Shown here: positions 7,575 to 16,058 of the stretch, piece after piece
Numbering within the stretch: the first letter of the stretch is position 1
Layout: each line of letters opens with the position of its first letter
Assembly (NCBI GenBank): GCA_025201705.1
Contig: MU617318.1
Location: forward strand, 1 to 16,058
Reading direction: 5' to 3'
Source of the DNA: Dissophora ornata
Taxonomy: Eukaryota > Mortierellomycota > Mortierellomycetes > Mortierellales > Mortierellaceae
Length of the DNA: 16,058 nucleotides
Notes under the pieces: model-generated
Seen by the model: the letters and a program-made list of their open reading frames with translations, nothing else
Database searches by the model: none
What the model was told of the DNA's origin: nothing
Position numbers and translations under genes: made by a program

Positions 7575-10122
7575 ATGGGCAAGGCCCACAAATCCCGCAT
7601 GGACGACGATTTCAGTGCTCTTCAAGACGAGACCGACGCCAAGCGGGCACCCTTGGAGAAACTCCACGAGACTTCCCAAGCATACCTCAAAGCCCTCAGT
7701 AAGTAGAGCGCAGTCAATGTTCTTTTTCTGGACAACCCGAGTTGGATAGACCGATCTGAAAAAAAATTGGGATGCGTCAGGAAAGGGGATGGGTTTATCT
7801 CCTGGTTTTTTTTTCGGCTATCATGCGGTGCAAGGCAGGAAGGCATGTCAGGATAGGACGACTGTCTCTATGTTCTTGACCTGTCTCTCTGTTCTTGATC
7901 TGTCGCATTATCCTGCCCGAGGATGGTGGTATAATAATTTCCCTACCAAGCGAATCTCTGTCGGAAGAGTACAGACGAGAATAGGACAGGGACATATACT
8001 CTTGCTGTAATAGAAATGATAACATTTGACCCATTAGATCGCCTCTTTGTCTCCTTGAATGCACCAGAGTGAGATGGAAGTGGAGGTGGAAACCCAATTT
8101 CCCGCCACAAATTCACCGACATTTAAGCAAACCTTGTTCTCATGCGCTCTCTATTGATTCTCGTGTAATTAGGTAAACGAGTCGAGGGCGACGACAAGTA
8201 TAAGGGTCTGGCTATCGAGACGTTTGGTATGAGCATGACGGCGCAGGCCAATGTTCTTCGCGAAGGCTCAGGCTATAGAGAAGCGCTGCAGCAGATGGGC
8301 GAGGCACACCAAAGTATCGGGACAGCACAAGTCGAGCTGGTATGTATTAAAGCACCTGATGTTGACTTGATGGTTTATCGAGGCTTCTATTTCGGGATTT
8401 CGGGATTTCGGGATTCTTTGGACGGTGGAAACTCGACGCCACCTCTTTTTTTGTATTGCATGTTTCATAACAATGAAACGACAAGGGCAGCACAACAGCC
8501 TTGAGCAACGGGAGTAAGGAACAACTAAAGGATCGGATTTTAATTTCATCAGCCTTTCTATTTCTCTACTATTACTGTGAACCAATAGATCGGCCAGTTC
8601 GCGAACTCGTATATCGACTGTCTGGAGCGAGAGCAAGCTCAGATGAAGGAATACCACACTTTACAGAAGAAACTGCACTCGCGGAGGCTAGACTACGACT
8701 CCAAGCTGGCCAAAGTCCAAAAGGCAAAGAAGGAGAAGCCCGAATGGGAGGAAGAGATGCAGGCCTCAAAAGCAAAATACGAGGAGACGCGCGAATGCGT
8801 CCTTGGAGTTATGACAACCATCTACGAGTCACAGGTAATGAAAAAGTTACTTAATCCCATGTCGAAGATCACAAGTACATTGCCCTCACGCCATCTAATT
8901 CGAATAATGTTCTACTATCGTTGTTTAAAAATAGGACGAGAATGTACACTGCTTAAAGTCTTATTATGACGCCCAGCTGGCTTTCGCTCGCAAGATGGTG
9001 GAGGTTTTGGAGGCTATCCCCGAAAGCATTTTCGTCACGTCGTCCAACGGATCATTCACTTCGCTTAATGCGGAACGTTCGCGGAAGACATCTAGTCAGA
9101 ACTCTGAAGAACACGAATCGGATCATGCCAACAATTCTGACGACAATTCTAGCATGCACTCTGTATCCGCGGATATACGCCGTCATACTGCTGCAGTCGC
9201 TTCACATTTGTCACCGAATACATCCCCAAGCTGGAAGGCAAGCGCAGGATTCGGCAAGGCCGATGGTGTCACCACCCCGAGCGCTCCACCACCACCCCTC
9301 CCAAACCGTGGCAAACCGCAGCAAAAGCAAGTGAGGGCACTCTACAACTTTGAGGCGACCGCTGAAGGAGAACTGTCATTTCACAAGGGCAATATTGTAC
9401 GGATTATCGAGGAAATTGACGAGGGTTGGTGGGAGGGCGAGTTGGTGGATGAACATGGGGTACGGCACGAAGGCATGTTCCCTTCGAATTACGTGGAAGA
9501 GGTGGCTGGCGACTCGGAATATGATCAACAACACTCGCCTGTCAAATCGAACACCCCTGTGCCAGTACACTATGCAGATGAAGAAGAGGCAGCCTACTAT
9601 GAACGACCATCGGAATCTACCGACTATGACGATAACCCCGAGCCAGAGCCGGTAAATGTGCCTTTGGCAAGAAGAGCTCCGCCTCCTCCTCCTGCAACCA
9701 CTCATGTGAGTGGCGCTAGCACAGTAGCTCCAATGTTTGCCAAAGCCACACCACCACCTAGCCGACCTTCCTCAGGGATGGCCTCGCTGAGCAAGCCTGT
9801 TGTGGGATCGAGATTACCACCTCCACCGCCAGCAAGTCGTCGAGCCGGAGGCGATTCTCTGCGACATAGCGTCGTGTTTAATCAGGCTAGTTCGACACAA
9901 CCTTTTAGCATTTCTCCGCCTGCAGCACCTTCGGCTCTAGGTGGTGTCGGTGCTGTGGGTACACCGACAGGCATGGGTGGGTATATTCCCAAAGACTATT
10001 TTGCAAACCAGCAGGCGTCGGGAGCGACGGAGATGGGGCCGTGTCGAGAGTGCCAGTGTACAGACTTTAGGCTGAACGTATTCAAGCGGGGGTCTTGTAA
10101 CAACTGCTTCCATACCCATTAA
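7575..10122 (+). CDS. Endophilin-like BAR-SH3 protein with C-terminal Cys/His motif
   Basis: Exons 7575-7698, 8173-8339, 8589-8834 and 8935-10122 join in frame to 574 residues. Introns (GTAAGT..TTAG; GTATGT..ATAG; GTAATG..ATAG) are 474, 249 and 100 bases. The start has an in-frame TAG at 7557. Residues about 10-225 form a BAR domain of endophilin type, shown by YKGLAIETFGMSM, YIDCLEREQAQMKEYHTLQKK, LHSRRLDYDSK and SYYDAQLAFARKMVEVLEAI, where endophilins carry GRRLDFDYK and DAQLDYHRQAV. After a Ser/Asn-rich linker and a Pro-rich APPPPLPNR, an SH3 domain spans about 311-369 (ALYNF, ELSF, GWWEGEL, GMFPSNYVE). A long linker with further PPPPP motifs follows. The last 26 residues hold C549xxCxC...CxxCFHxH, a likely metal-binding knot. 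BAR-SH3 proteins bend membranes and recruit dynamin or actin regulators in endocytosis. The internal Pro motifs could bind its own SH3 (inference). No defects are seen. Confidence 0.92.
7862..7899 (+). repeat. 2 x 19 bp tandem repeat inside BAR-SH3 intron 1
   Basis: Units at 7862-7880 and 7881-7899, both CTGTCTCT-N-TGTTCTTGA followed by C or T, differ at two positions. A partial third unit (CTGTCGCATT) follows. It lies inside the 474-base first intron, much longer than the other introns in the window. Confidence 0.85.
8391..8414 (+). repeat. 3 x 8 bp perfect tandem repeat inside BAR-SH3 intron 2
   Basis: Three copies of TTCGGGAT occupy 8391-8398, 8399-8406 and 8407-8414. It is intronic, with no sign of function. 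Confidence 0.9.
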
Positions 10123-10590
10123 AAAATAAAAACCCCCGTCTGAAATAGAAAAAAACTCCCCCGAAAATCGTGAACAGATTAGCCCATGACGCGCTGTGAT
10201 TATTTTTGTGGTCGAACGGGCGTAGTTTGGTACGCGTCTTGGAAGCACAAGAAAAAAACAACCCAGTGACGCGTTTTTTTTTTTTTGCGCGCTCAATTTG
10301 TTGCTGAAGGCATCGTTCGACGAACGACGCGTTTGCGAACTTGTCGCATTGTGTTGGTTGTTTTGTTGCTTTGTGAATTCGAAAAAAAAAGGTAAGCCAG
10401 CAGCAAGCGGAGGGCAGGAGACACTGGGGAGGTGCATCAACACGTGTGGGGGGAAGTAAACGCGTTCTGATGATGTCTCGTATTGTGGATGCATCAATGC
10501 CTCATTCTTCCCTGGTTGCTTTGCGCGCAAAATGAGCGTCTTCAAAGGCTAACAGTATAGCTTTGGTGCACCAACTTTTAGTGTACGACG
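10123..10590 (+). promoter_or_regulatory. Promoter region of the SBF/MBF-type gene with four MluI cell-cycle boxes
   Basis: This 468-base intergenic region contains four exact ACGCGT palindromes, at 10232-10237, 10269-10274, 10327-10332 and 10460-10465 (359, 322, 264 and 131 bases before the ATG), plus a near match ACGCGC at 10189. ACGCGT is the MCB element bound by Mbp1-type KilA-N domains in yeasts, the same domain type encoded by the gene downstream. There is also a 12-base palindrome TTTGCGCGCAAA at 10520-10531 and a half copy TTTTGCGCGCT at 10283-10293. These resemble E2F sites (TTTSGCGCS) but do not match exactly. Autoregulation is inferred from this. Confidence 0.75.
10125..10130 (+). 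terminator. Candidate polyadenylation signal of the BAR-SH3 gene
   Basis: A canonical AATAAA begins three bases after the TAA stop (10120-10122), within an A-rich stretch. If used, the 3' UTR is very short. Its closeness to the stop makes it a candidate only. Confidence 0.45.
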
Positions 10591-13500
10591 ATGGACCAGC
10601 ATAGCCAGCAACAACAACAACAGCAACAGCAGCAACAGCAGCAGCAGCAGCATTACCAACAGCAACAGCAACAGCAACTACAGCTGCAGCACAATCAGCA
10701 TGCAGCTATAGGACAGTCTTACCATCATCAAAGCCCATCTGGTCCTCCCAGCATACCCAATCTCTCCTTGCACACACCCATCCATGCTCCGGTGAGTTCA
10801 TCCGTGTCCCAGCCGATAGGACTGCCAACAGACCCAATGTCACCCACAACACCAATAGGAGTAGGCTATGGAGGGTCTCCTACGACTGCCAACCCGCCAC
10901 CGCTCAAGACCCCGACGTCCGTGTTGCTTCAACAGCAGCGTCAGCAACAGATCCTCCAGCAACAGCTCCTCCAGCAACAGCAACAACAGCAGCGACAACA
11001 ACAGGAGCAGCAACAAGCATCGCAGCAGACCCACCCCAACACCACAACTATTCATCAAATGGCTCCACCTGCCTCTCAGAGCATATCGCAGCATTACCCA
11101 CAATCGTCTCAGCAGCAACATATGCAACCAGGGACGACTCCAAGCAGCATCATAACGACTGGACATACGGGGTCTTTCGCTGTCGCGCAACAGTTACCCG
11201 CACAACCTTCTCCGATTTCGCCAACGGAACCTAAGCCGACCTCGTTACAGATTTTGAGACAGCAGCAGCAGCAGCGACTTGAACAGGAGCGACTGCAGCA
11301 ACAGCAAAGACTTGAACAGGAACGACAGCAGCAACAGCACCAATCACAGGCACCAGATCAGAACATTGCGGCTGCAACTCAAGGACTACCGTCTACGATG
11401 ACGCATATGTCATCTTTGTTACCAACTAATATGCAGTCTTCGCAGGCACAGAGCCAGCAACAGCCTTCTAACCAGTCTCAAGCGAGCTCACTGGTTCAGC
11501 TGAACGCTCAACCCAATGTTAATCCACAAGAGGGACAGAGGGATAGTATACCAGAACCTTCGTCGCAGCAGCCAGGACAACCATCTAGTCAGAATACTTC
11601 ATTGACAGGCGAAGGGTTGATATCTATGATGAACCAATTGGTGTCATCCTTAACATCCGACGGGAAGATTCCGCAAGCACAGCAACAACAACAACAAGAA
11701 CAACAACAACTTAGCGGTAGCGTTACTGATACAACAGGTGGTCGCATCAAAACAGAGGAAGATCTTATGCCACCACCTCCTCCCATTAGTACGAATTCTC
11801 AAGCTGCACAGTCACTATCAACAAAAGCAGCAGCGCCATCCAGTGGAGTAAATGTTAAGCATGAGGGTCGCTTAGTTCTACTAGCACCGTCCACATCATC
11901 GTCATCGGGAGGAGCAGGCAGCGCATCACCACAAATTTTCAAGGCCACATATTCTGGTGTGCCCGTGTTTGAGATGATCTGCAAGGATGTGGCAGTGATG
12001 AGACGACGATCGGATTCGTATCTGAATGCGACCCAGATTTTGAAGGTGGCAGATTTTGATAAACCTCAGAGGACACGGATCTTGGAGAGAGAGGTCCAGA
12101 AGGGAGAGCATGAGAAAGTCCAAGGAGGGTACGGAAAATATCAAGGTACTGAAAGGAATGGACGCGCTGGCTGATATTTGCGCGTTTTTTTTAGTTTGTA
12201 AACTGCTGCAAGATCGCTAAACAGATCCCCCCCCCCGGTTTAAATATTCTCGTGTCTCGTAATTCTACTATTCAGGAACGTGGGTGCCGTTTGAACGTGG
12301 AGTGCAGCTATGTCAAGAGTACAATGTTGTCCACTTGCTTCAGCCACTGATTGACTACCAGCCAACACAAACCAGCCCTCCTCTGGCGCCGAAGCATATC
12401 ACCGCCGCATCGAACAGACCTCGGAAACCACGAGAGCCCCGCCCACTCGAAACACTATCCCCTGGTTATATGGGGAAAGAAAAGACGAAGCTCATCAAGA
12501 AGAAGTCAAAGCACAGGGGCGCCTCAGGTTCACAGATCTTACCTAGACCCGGTATGGGGTCTGGGATGGGTGTTATGGATGATGGATCAGCTACTGCAAC
12601 AGGCGAAGATAGCGGTGTAACACCTGCACCCGACGATGAAGACATGGATGATGACATGACGACCTCTGCAGACGAGGATGCTGCAGGTACTTGGAAACAA
12701 GCAATACCGCTCGTTTATTTTTACTCGATGGCTATTTAAATCACTCCATGTGGATACTGACCGTGTCAATGTTGTTCTTGTTACGAAATGTAGACAGCGA
12801 TGTTAGCATGGATGAGACAATGAGCATTATGTCCGACCAAAGCCGAATGCATACCAGGACGCCGTCGCCTGTAGGCTCCCGACTCTATCTTTCTTCAGAA
12901 GAGGTCTCTGACAGGGAAACATCATTCTCCTCTGCATCAACATCAACCTCGCCTGCTGGACGACAACGCCATCACCTCTCTTCTCATGACAGATCTCCAA
13001 GCTCATTGCGGAAGAGGCTTGGACGGCCAGGGGACGAATTGTTTCTGGGTTACGAAGGCAAACAAAGCAAACGCAAAAGACGTGCTCATCGGAAGACAGG
13101 CGATCATGACATTGAGATGGAGAGCGGGTCTCATGTGGAGGACAACGACGATATGGACGTGGACGACGATGACCGGGACACGGCCTTTCAGCGCGATTCG
13201 TCGCCGAGTGTTCGCAGTAAGGCTAATAGGAGATCCACTTCTCATACGAGAGCGTCGGATCAGGATGACCGTAAATCGACACCGTCTTCGACTGTTACGG
13301 CCTCAGCGGCTGGAGCGACTTCCATAGAGACGCCCTCTCGCGGGCCGTACGCGGACACACTTTTGGACTACTTTATTTCGGATTCAGAAACGTTACCCAA
13401 GATTTTAACAGAGCCGCCAGCGGACATGGATTCCAACATTGTGATTGATGACGAGGGCCATACGGCATTGCACTGGGCAGCGGCGATGGCGAAGGTGGAT

Positions 13501-15297
13501 GTGGTCAGGGTTATGGTGCAGAATGGTGCAGATACGTACCGGGTCAATACGGATGGGCAGACGGCGTTGATGCGGAGTGTTTTATTCAGCAACAATTTCG
13601 ATCACAAGACTTTTGCGACTCTGTTGGAGTTGTTGCAGAAGACGATCTTTACGATCGACAAGGATGATCAGACGGTATTCCATCATGTGGTGAGCACGGC
13701 GGGCCAGCGAGGAAAGATTCATGCGGCGAGGTATTATCTGGAGTGCTTGCTGGATAAGCTGGCACAGCACCCGTCTGAGCTGGCATCGATTATTAATGTG
13801 CAGGACCATGTCGGTGACACGGCGCTGACAATTGCAGCGAGGTTGAAAGTTGGAGGGAAGAAGGTTGTCAAGATGTTGGCAGACGCGGGCGCGGATCTGA
13901 AGATCAGGAATCGGACGGGAAAGAATGCGGAGGATTATCTGCTGGAAGCGGAGCAGTCTGCATCTTCCTCGTCTTTGACTGCAACTGCAACTGCAAATGC
14001 TGAAGGCAACCATCATCTGCCGGGGAATCCACCAACGGCAGGGTCAGACTTTGGAAGCGAGAGACGCAAACACCTTGCAGAGGAATCACGGACAAGTTCA
14101 TCGTCACGTCAACAGCCCCAGTCTTCGTCGTCCTCCCTGAAATATCCAACGCAGGTTATTGATCCGCGAAGGCAGCACCCGAGCTTCCTTCCTCCTCCGC
14201 CACCAGTGTCACTGTCACCTCACCCTAGACACGCTACTTTGGGATCTTCCAGCAAGCTCTATTCTCAACTCCAGCAAGTCAATTCCTGGACTAGCGCGTC
14301 ACCTTTGACCTCTCCAACCTTGGCGCGACTCCCAGGAGGTCCTCCAACGACATCTACCTCCCAGACCGTGATCCCGACTGTCAGCGACCTCTTTAGCCGA
14401 TTGACCCAGTCCTATGAAAAAGATATCTTTGAAAAGGATCAGGATATTCTGGATGCCCGTAATCTGCTACAGGGAATTCAGACCGAGATTCGGGAGGGCC
14501 ATCGTACGATTCACGAGTTAAAAGTCAAGACTGCAGCGTTGGGACAGGCGGAGGAACAAATTCGCACGCTAGAAGGGTTGATCAAGAGGGAGATTCAGGT
14601 CCGGCAGAGGTTGCGGCTGGAGGAGCTGATCGCACAGGAGGAGGAGAGGCTGAAGGGCGAGGCGAAGGAAGTCGAGGAGAAGCAACAACCACAGAAACAG
14701 CAGCAGTCGAACGGCGTGAATGGAGAGGCAGTCGGAGTGGAGGGAAAGAGGGAGGACTCGGAAATGAAGGCCGCTGGAACTGTGGCGCAAAGTGATGTGA
14801 GCAACGGAGTGGAGAAGCGTGATGAGGGTGTTGAGGTGAAGGATAATGGAGTTATTGCAACGGTGCCTAATGCTGCACCTGAGAGTTTGGAAGGCCCGGC
14901 TGCGGACGCTGTTACCCAAACACAGGAAGGCGTTGCGCCCAACTCGACGGCAAGCACCACCACTGCCACTGCCGCCGCATTGGACACTGAGTCTACTGAA
15001 CAGCCATCGACGGCCAGTGCCCCCATCTTCTCACCTACATCGACTTCAAAGCTCCAGGCACTCGAGAGCGAGGTTGAGCAGCTCCAGCAGAAACTGACGG
15101 AGCTGCAGAAGCAGCGTAAGGGTCGCGTAGACGAGATTGTGCATTTGAAGAGCCAGCAGGGTAAGAGACAGCACGAGTACCACCGACTGATTGCGCTGTG
15201 CTGCAACGTGGCGATCGATCAGGTCGATGGGCTGTTGGGACCACTGTTGAGTTCATTTGGAGAAGAAGATGTGGTCGAGGAGGCTGTAGTCGGTTAG
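10591..15297 (+). CDS. SBF/MBF-type APSES (KilA-N) transcription factor with ankyrin repeats (Mbp1/Swi4/Res family)
   Basis: Exons 10591-12145, 12276-12686 and 12794-15297 give 1489 residues. An in-frame TAG at 10579 supports the start. Residues 1-445 are Gln/Ser/Pro-rich with several polyQ tracts. The KilA-N/APSES DNA-binding domain is about 446-547: [57 protein letters not shown] and, across intron 1, [18 protein letters not shown]. This closely follows yeast Mbp1 (NATHILKAANF, TRILEKEV, GKYQGTWVP). Two basic patches ([10 protein letters not shown] near 585-598, [10 protein letters not shown] near 746) could be nuclear localisation signals. Ankyrin repeats cover about 865-1045 ([41 protein letters not shown]). 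Coiled-coil segments near 1189-1288 and 1405-1451 correspond to the helical C-terminal heterodimerisation region. The family drives G1/S genes through MCB/SCB sites, usually paired with a Swi6-type partner. At 1489 residues it is nearly twice yeast Mbp1, mainly through its N-terminus and disordered linkers. Mbp1 versus Swi4 orthology cannot be settled here. Confidence 0.95.
10606..10677 (+). repeat. CAG/CAA tract coding polyglutamine at the N-terminus of the KilA-N protein
   Basis: Fifteen consecutive Gln codons (10606-10650, mixed CAG and CAA) are followed by His-Tyr and seven more Gln. Mixed codons make slippage less likely than a pure CAG run. Similar Gln-rich blocks recur at about 10930-11020, 11260-11345 and 11678-11712. 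They are probably activation or phase-separation-prone regions (inference). Confidence 0.95.
12146..12275 (+). other. Intron within the KilA-N domain of the transcription factor gene
   Basis: This 130-base phase-1 intron (GTACTG...TTCAG) splits a Gly codon between KYQ and TWVP. Removing it restores the [12 protein letters not shown] motif, so the borders are firm. It contains a T run after TTTGCGCG (12177-12184) and a run of ten C (12227-12236). The second intron of the gene is 12687-12793 (107 bases, phase 1, CTGAC near 12755). Confidence 0.9.
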
Positions 15298-15461
15298 ATA
15301 GTTCCAAAGGTCCATTCTTGTGTTGGAAATTTTCGTTGTAATATATTCTTGTTAGCCCCCACATGTATTAAGATGAAGCTGTCTAGGGAATTGCCAGACA
15401 TTATTGAAGTATGATTTATTTGATGGGACGAACTTTGAAACGCAAACTGAGTAGGAAGAGA
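15298..15461. other. Convergent intergenic region
   Basis: Only 164 bases separate the stop codon of the transcription factor gene (plus) from the stop codon of the transporter gene (minus). The plus-strand side has a weak TAATATATT near 15340 as a possible processing signal. The transcripts probably end very close together or overlap. Confidence 0.7.
15415..15420 (-). terminator. Candidate polyadenylation signal of the transporter gene
   Basis: On the minus strand the sequence reads AATAAA here, 42 bases beyond the TAG stop at 15462-15464. This spacing is reasonable for a fungal 3' UTR. Confidence 0.55.
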
Positions 15462-16058
15462 CTATGCATCGGAAGACTCGGTGGGGCTCTGTGCACCTCT
15501 CCACTTTGCCAACACGCTCGCGACCTGCGACGAAAAGATAACGGGGGTTGCTACAATGATCATCACTCCGAACATGATCATTGTCCACTGGAACCCAAAG
15601 TCCTCAAAGATGAACCCAGCAAGGATGGGTCCTGCAGCCATCGAGAGCGAGTACGTCATGTTGTAGAGCGCATACGTCTTTGCATAACAGTTCCAACCCT
15701 TCTTGTTCACAACATCCGCCATCGCTGGCAAGAGTGGCGTCAAGATGGTGCAAGAGCCCAGACCAAAGAGGGCCAGGGGCAGGATGAAGGAAAGGAACGA
15801 AGTTGGCAGCGCGAGGGACAATGTTGCGACAGCAAAGATGACCATACCCAAGAGCGAGACGTAAAAGTGGCCAACACGGTCAGCGTAGTAGCCGATTACG
15901 GAGGCGAAGAGGGTGGGAAAGATGGCAGCGACGAGGACCAAACCGGTCTGAATGGGTGTCGCGTGCAAGAGATCCTCAAGGTAGAGGGGCAAGATTGGCT
16001 CCAATCCTATCCAAAATGCAAAGCATCGGGTTGTTAATGCACAAAGCTCATTAAAAAA
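15462..16058 (-). CDS. Major facilitator superfamily transporter, C-terminal part (DHA1/SLC18-like), cut by window edge
   Basis: The last exon runs from 16006 down to the TAG at 15462 (181 codons with stop). Upstream of it on the minus strand is TTTGGATAG, a good acceptor, with TTAAC as a possible branch point, so 16007-16058 is probably intron and the 5' exons lie outside the window. The translation gives about six hydrophobic segments. It starts LEPILPLYLEDLL, has the MFS loop motif GYYADRVGHFYVSLLG between the first two, then FGLGSCTILTPLLPAMADVV and YALYNMTYSLSMAAGPILAGF before the last helices and a short Ser/Asp tail. The YAL...AAGP..AG pattern resembles vesicular amine/multidrug proton antiporters (SLC18/DHA1), so a drug, amine or small-metabolite antiporter is plausible, but the substrate cannot be read. 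The exon shows no defects. Confidence 0.85.
   Translation of the reverse strand, partial: FFNELCALTTRCFAFWIGLEPILPLYLEDLLHATPIQTGLVLVAAIFPTLFASVIGYYADRVGHFYVSLLGMVIFAVATLSLALPTSFLSFILPLALFGLGSCTILTPLLPAMADVVNKKGWNCYAKTYALYNMTYSLSMAAGPILAGFIFEDFGFQWTMIMFGVMIIVATPVIFSSQVASVLAKWRGAQSPTESSDA

Noticed and set aside
9937..10545. Minus-strand open frame (202 codons) across the end of the BAR-SH3 gene and the promoter
   Set aside because: It overlaps a well-supported coding exon and the MCB promoter, shows no domain, and has patchy composition. It is a chance frame.
10606..11715. Gln-codon repeats considered as non-coding microsatellites
   Set aside because: The frame is kept over 527 codons, CAG and CAA are mixed, and the tracts lead straight into the KilA-N domain, so they are coding.
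14595..15206. Minus-strand open frame (203 codons) rich in Ser, Cys and Phe inside the transcription factor exon 3
   Set aside because: It is antisense to the Glu/Lys/Ala-rich coiled-coil coding sequence, whose codons generate Ser/Leu/Phe on the other strand. There is no independent support.
15554..15583. Perfect 10-base inverted repeat (CAATGATCAT with its complement, 10-base loop)
   Set aside because: It lies in the transporter coding sequence for a Met/Ile-rich membrane helix. Repeated ATG/ATC codons explain it, and there is no reason to expect a regulatory hairpin.
1..16058. CRISPR arrays, tRNA or rRNA genes, bacterial operons or phage modules
   Set aside because: I saw no spaced direct repeats, cloverleaf or rRNA-like sequence. 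Spliced genes with fungal families rule out a bacterial or phage context. The KilA-N domain is of viral ancestry in the family's history but here is an ordinary fungal transcription factor.

Overview
The window is fungal nuclear DNA. Its coding sequences are interrupted by short GT-AG introns, several with CTAAC/CTGAC-type branch points. It holds a fungal cell-cycle regulator of the APSES/KilA-N plus ankyrin type next to DP (E2F partner) sequence. Ascomycete yeasts lack E2F/DP but early-diverging fungi retain it, so I infer an early-diverging lineage such as Mucoromycota/Mortierellomycota. That placement rests on gene content, not on a marker gene.

Layout. 1-815: no gene I can support, but a perfect 3 x 29 bp tandem repeat. 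816-1502: an open, His/Pro/Ser/Gln-rich stretch without an ATG. 1546-3179: a DP-family gene whose DNA-binding helices and coiled coil are readable across several introns, but which looks eroded at the end of the recognition-helix region and in the C-terminal half. 3187-5894: a decayed Mutator-like (MULE) transposase relic with a FAR1-like zinc-finger remnant, DDE-type core and SWIM finger, broken by stops and frameshifts. 5895-7574: mostly unassigned, with several short open segments, one of which can be spliced into an 84-residue product. 7575-10122: an intact four-exon endophilin-like BAR-SH3 gene ending in a compact Cys/His motif. 10123-10590: an intergenic promoter region with four ACGCGT (MluI cell-cycle box) sites. 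10591-15297: an intact three-exon SBF/MBF-type transcription factor (polyQ N-terminus, KilA-N domain, ankyrin repeats, coiled coils, 1489 residues). 15462-16058, minus strand: the 3' part of a major facilitator superfamily transporter gene, convergent with the transcription factor gene.

Functionally, the most coherent theme is G1/S control. The SBF/MBF-type gene carries a cluster of the very element that yeast MBF binds, suggesting autoregulation. A DP relic lies about 7.4 kb upstream of it. The endophilin-like gene (membrane curvature and endocytosis) and the transporter show no obvious link to that theme. I did not find a clearly new biological system. The points best worth checking are the DP erosion beside the SBF/MBF gene, the MCB cluster, the C-terminal Cys/His tail of the BAR-SH3 protein, and the unassigned spliced segment near 6.3-6.6 kb.
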